DNA of 5,711 bases from positions 1-5,711 of the forward strand of contig CAKZMS010000621.1 in NCBI GenBank assembly GCA_937128785.1, written 5' to 3'. Position numbers and translations under genes: made by a program. Below are positions 5,302 through 5,711 of the stretch, piece by piece; the first letter of the stretch is position 1, and each line of letters starts with the position of its first letter. The notes below the pieces were generated by a model. The model was not told the DNA's origin. It saw nothing but the letters and a program-made list of their open reading frames with translations, and did no database searches. The stretch is from an uncultured Opitutaceae bacterium. Lineage in GTDB: Bacteria > Verrucomicrobiota > Verrucomicrobiia > Opitutales > Opitutaceae.

Positions 5302-5711
5302 ATGCGCATCGCCGTCATCTCCGACTCCCACGATGTTATGCCGCCGGAACTACCGGGTATGATTGCGGAGGCTGATGAGATATGGCACCTCGGTGATGTC
5401 TCGGATCCGCTTACACTCGTGGAAATCGAGCTTATCGGTTGTCCGATTCAGATCGTGGCCGGTAATTGTGATAACTGGCCCACGTGGCCCCGGGTCCGGA
5501 CCTTGGAACGAGGTGGCCACGTATTTCATCTCGAGCACATCGCGCCGCTGCAACCCGTTGGCCGGGCCAAGACAATTCTGCACGGCCACACCCACATCCC
5601 CCGCGATGAGACCGACCCGATGGGGGTGCGCTGGCTCAACCCCGGCTCCGTCAGCGAACCCCGGTACCAAGGTCCTCCCAGCTTTGCCTGGCTGACCCTC
5701 AGTGATACCCC
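5302..5711 (+). CDS. YfcE/MJ0936-type metallophosphoesterase (partial, 3' end off right edge)
   Basis: Calcineurin-like phosphodiesterase of the small YfcE/MJ0936 group, which hydrolyses phosphodiester bonds with two metal ions; the natural substrate is unknown. I read 136 codons from the ATG at 5302 to the window end. Visible metal-site motifs are DSH (Asp8, His10), HLGD (Asp32), GNCD (Asn55) and HGHTH (94-98), followed by the family motif LNPGSVSEPR (112-121), which normally lies near the C-terminus, so only a short tail is missing. The expected additional metal His is probably His79, but its usual Gly neighbour is Ile80. Only 14 residues separate it from the HGHTH block, where I recall family members having a longer helix-containing linker. 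The leader is C-rich with no Shine-Dalgarno sequence. It follows the candidate terminator after yebC by about 30 nt, so it is probably a separate transcription unit. Confidence 0.9.
   Translation, partial: MRIAVISDSHDVMPPELPGMIAEADEIWHLGDVSDPLTLVEIELIGCPIQIVAGNCDNWPTWPRVRTLERGGHVFHLEHIAPLQPVGRAKTILHGHTHIPRDETDPMGVRWLNPGSVSEPRYQGPPSFAWLTLSDT

Overview
This 5.7 kb window is an ordinary chromosomal region of a fairly GC-rich Gram-negative-type bacterium. It is built around the conserved rpmH-rnpA-yidD-yidC ribosome and membrane-biogenesis cluster. YidC has the long periplasmic domain of diderm bacteria. The bL34 and YebC sequences, the yidC-yebC adjacency and the near absence of Shine-Dalgarno sequences fit a member of the PVC group, most likely Verrucomicrobiota of the Opitutales/Opitutaceae type. 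That placement rests on recalled family resemblance, not on a search.

Left part, minus strand (1-1453): a TetR-family repressor of the CecR/CerR type (731-1453, GTG start) is followed after 2 nt by a NodT-type outer-membrane efflux lipoprotein (start at 728), whose 3' end lies beyond the left edge. This looks like a self-regulated drug-efflux operon whose inner-membrane pump and adaptor genes would lie further left. The repressor's upstream region holds the perfect palindrome CAAACGTTTG inside the spacer of a possible promoter that would start transcription almost on the GTG codon.

Intergenic region 1454-1655: an AT-rich divergent control region for the tetR operon (leftward) and rpmH (rightward). 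It holds the palindrome, two similar TTTC-N3-GAAA dyads about 52 bp apart, and a TTGACA hexamer.

Right part, plus strand: rpmH (bL34, 1656-1793), rnpA (RNase P protein, 1834-2208), yidD (2208-2549, overlapping rnpA by 1 nt), yidC (membrane insertase, 2567-4375), yebC (translation/transcription factor family, 4438-5196), and the first 136 codons of a YfcE/MJ0936-type metallophosphoesterase (from 5302, cut by the right edge). Compact stem-loops lie in the rpmH-rnpA, yidC-yebC and yebC-phosphoesterase gaps. The cluster couples ribosome assembly, tRNA 5' processing and membrane-protein insertion.

I found no mobile element, CRISPR array, tRNA, rRNA or convincing undescribed system. The points most worth a second look are the SD-less and often pyrimidine-rich gene leaders, the probably leaderless autoregulated tetR, the paired dyads upstream of rpmH, the shortened active-site linker in the phosphoesterase, and the proline run in YidC beside yebC.
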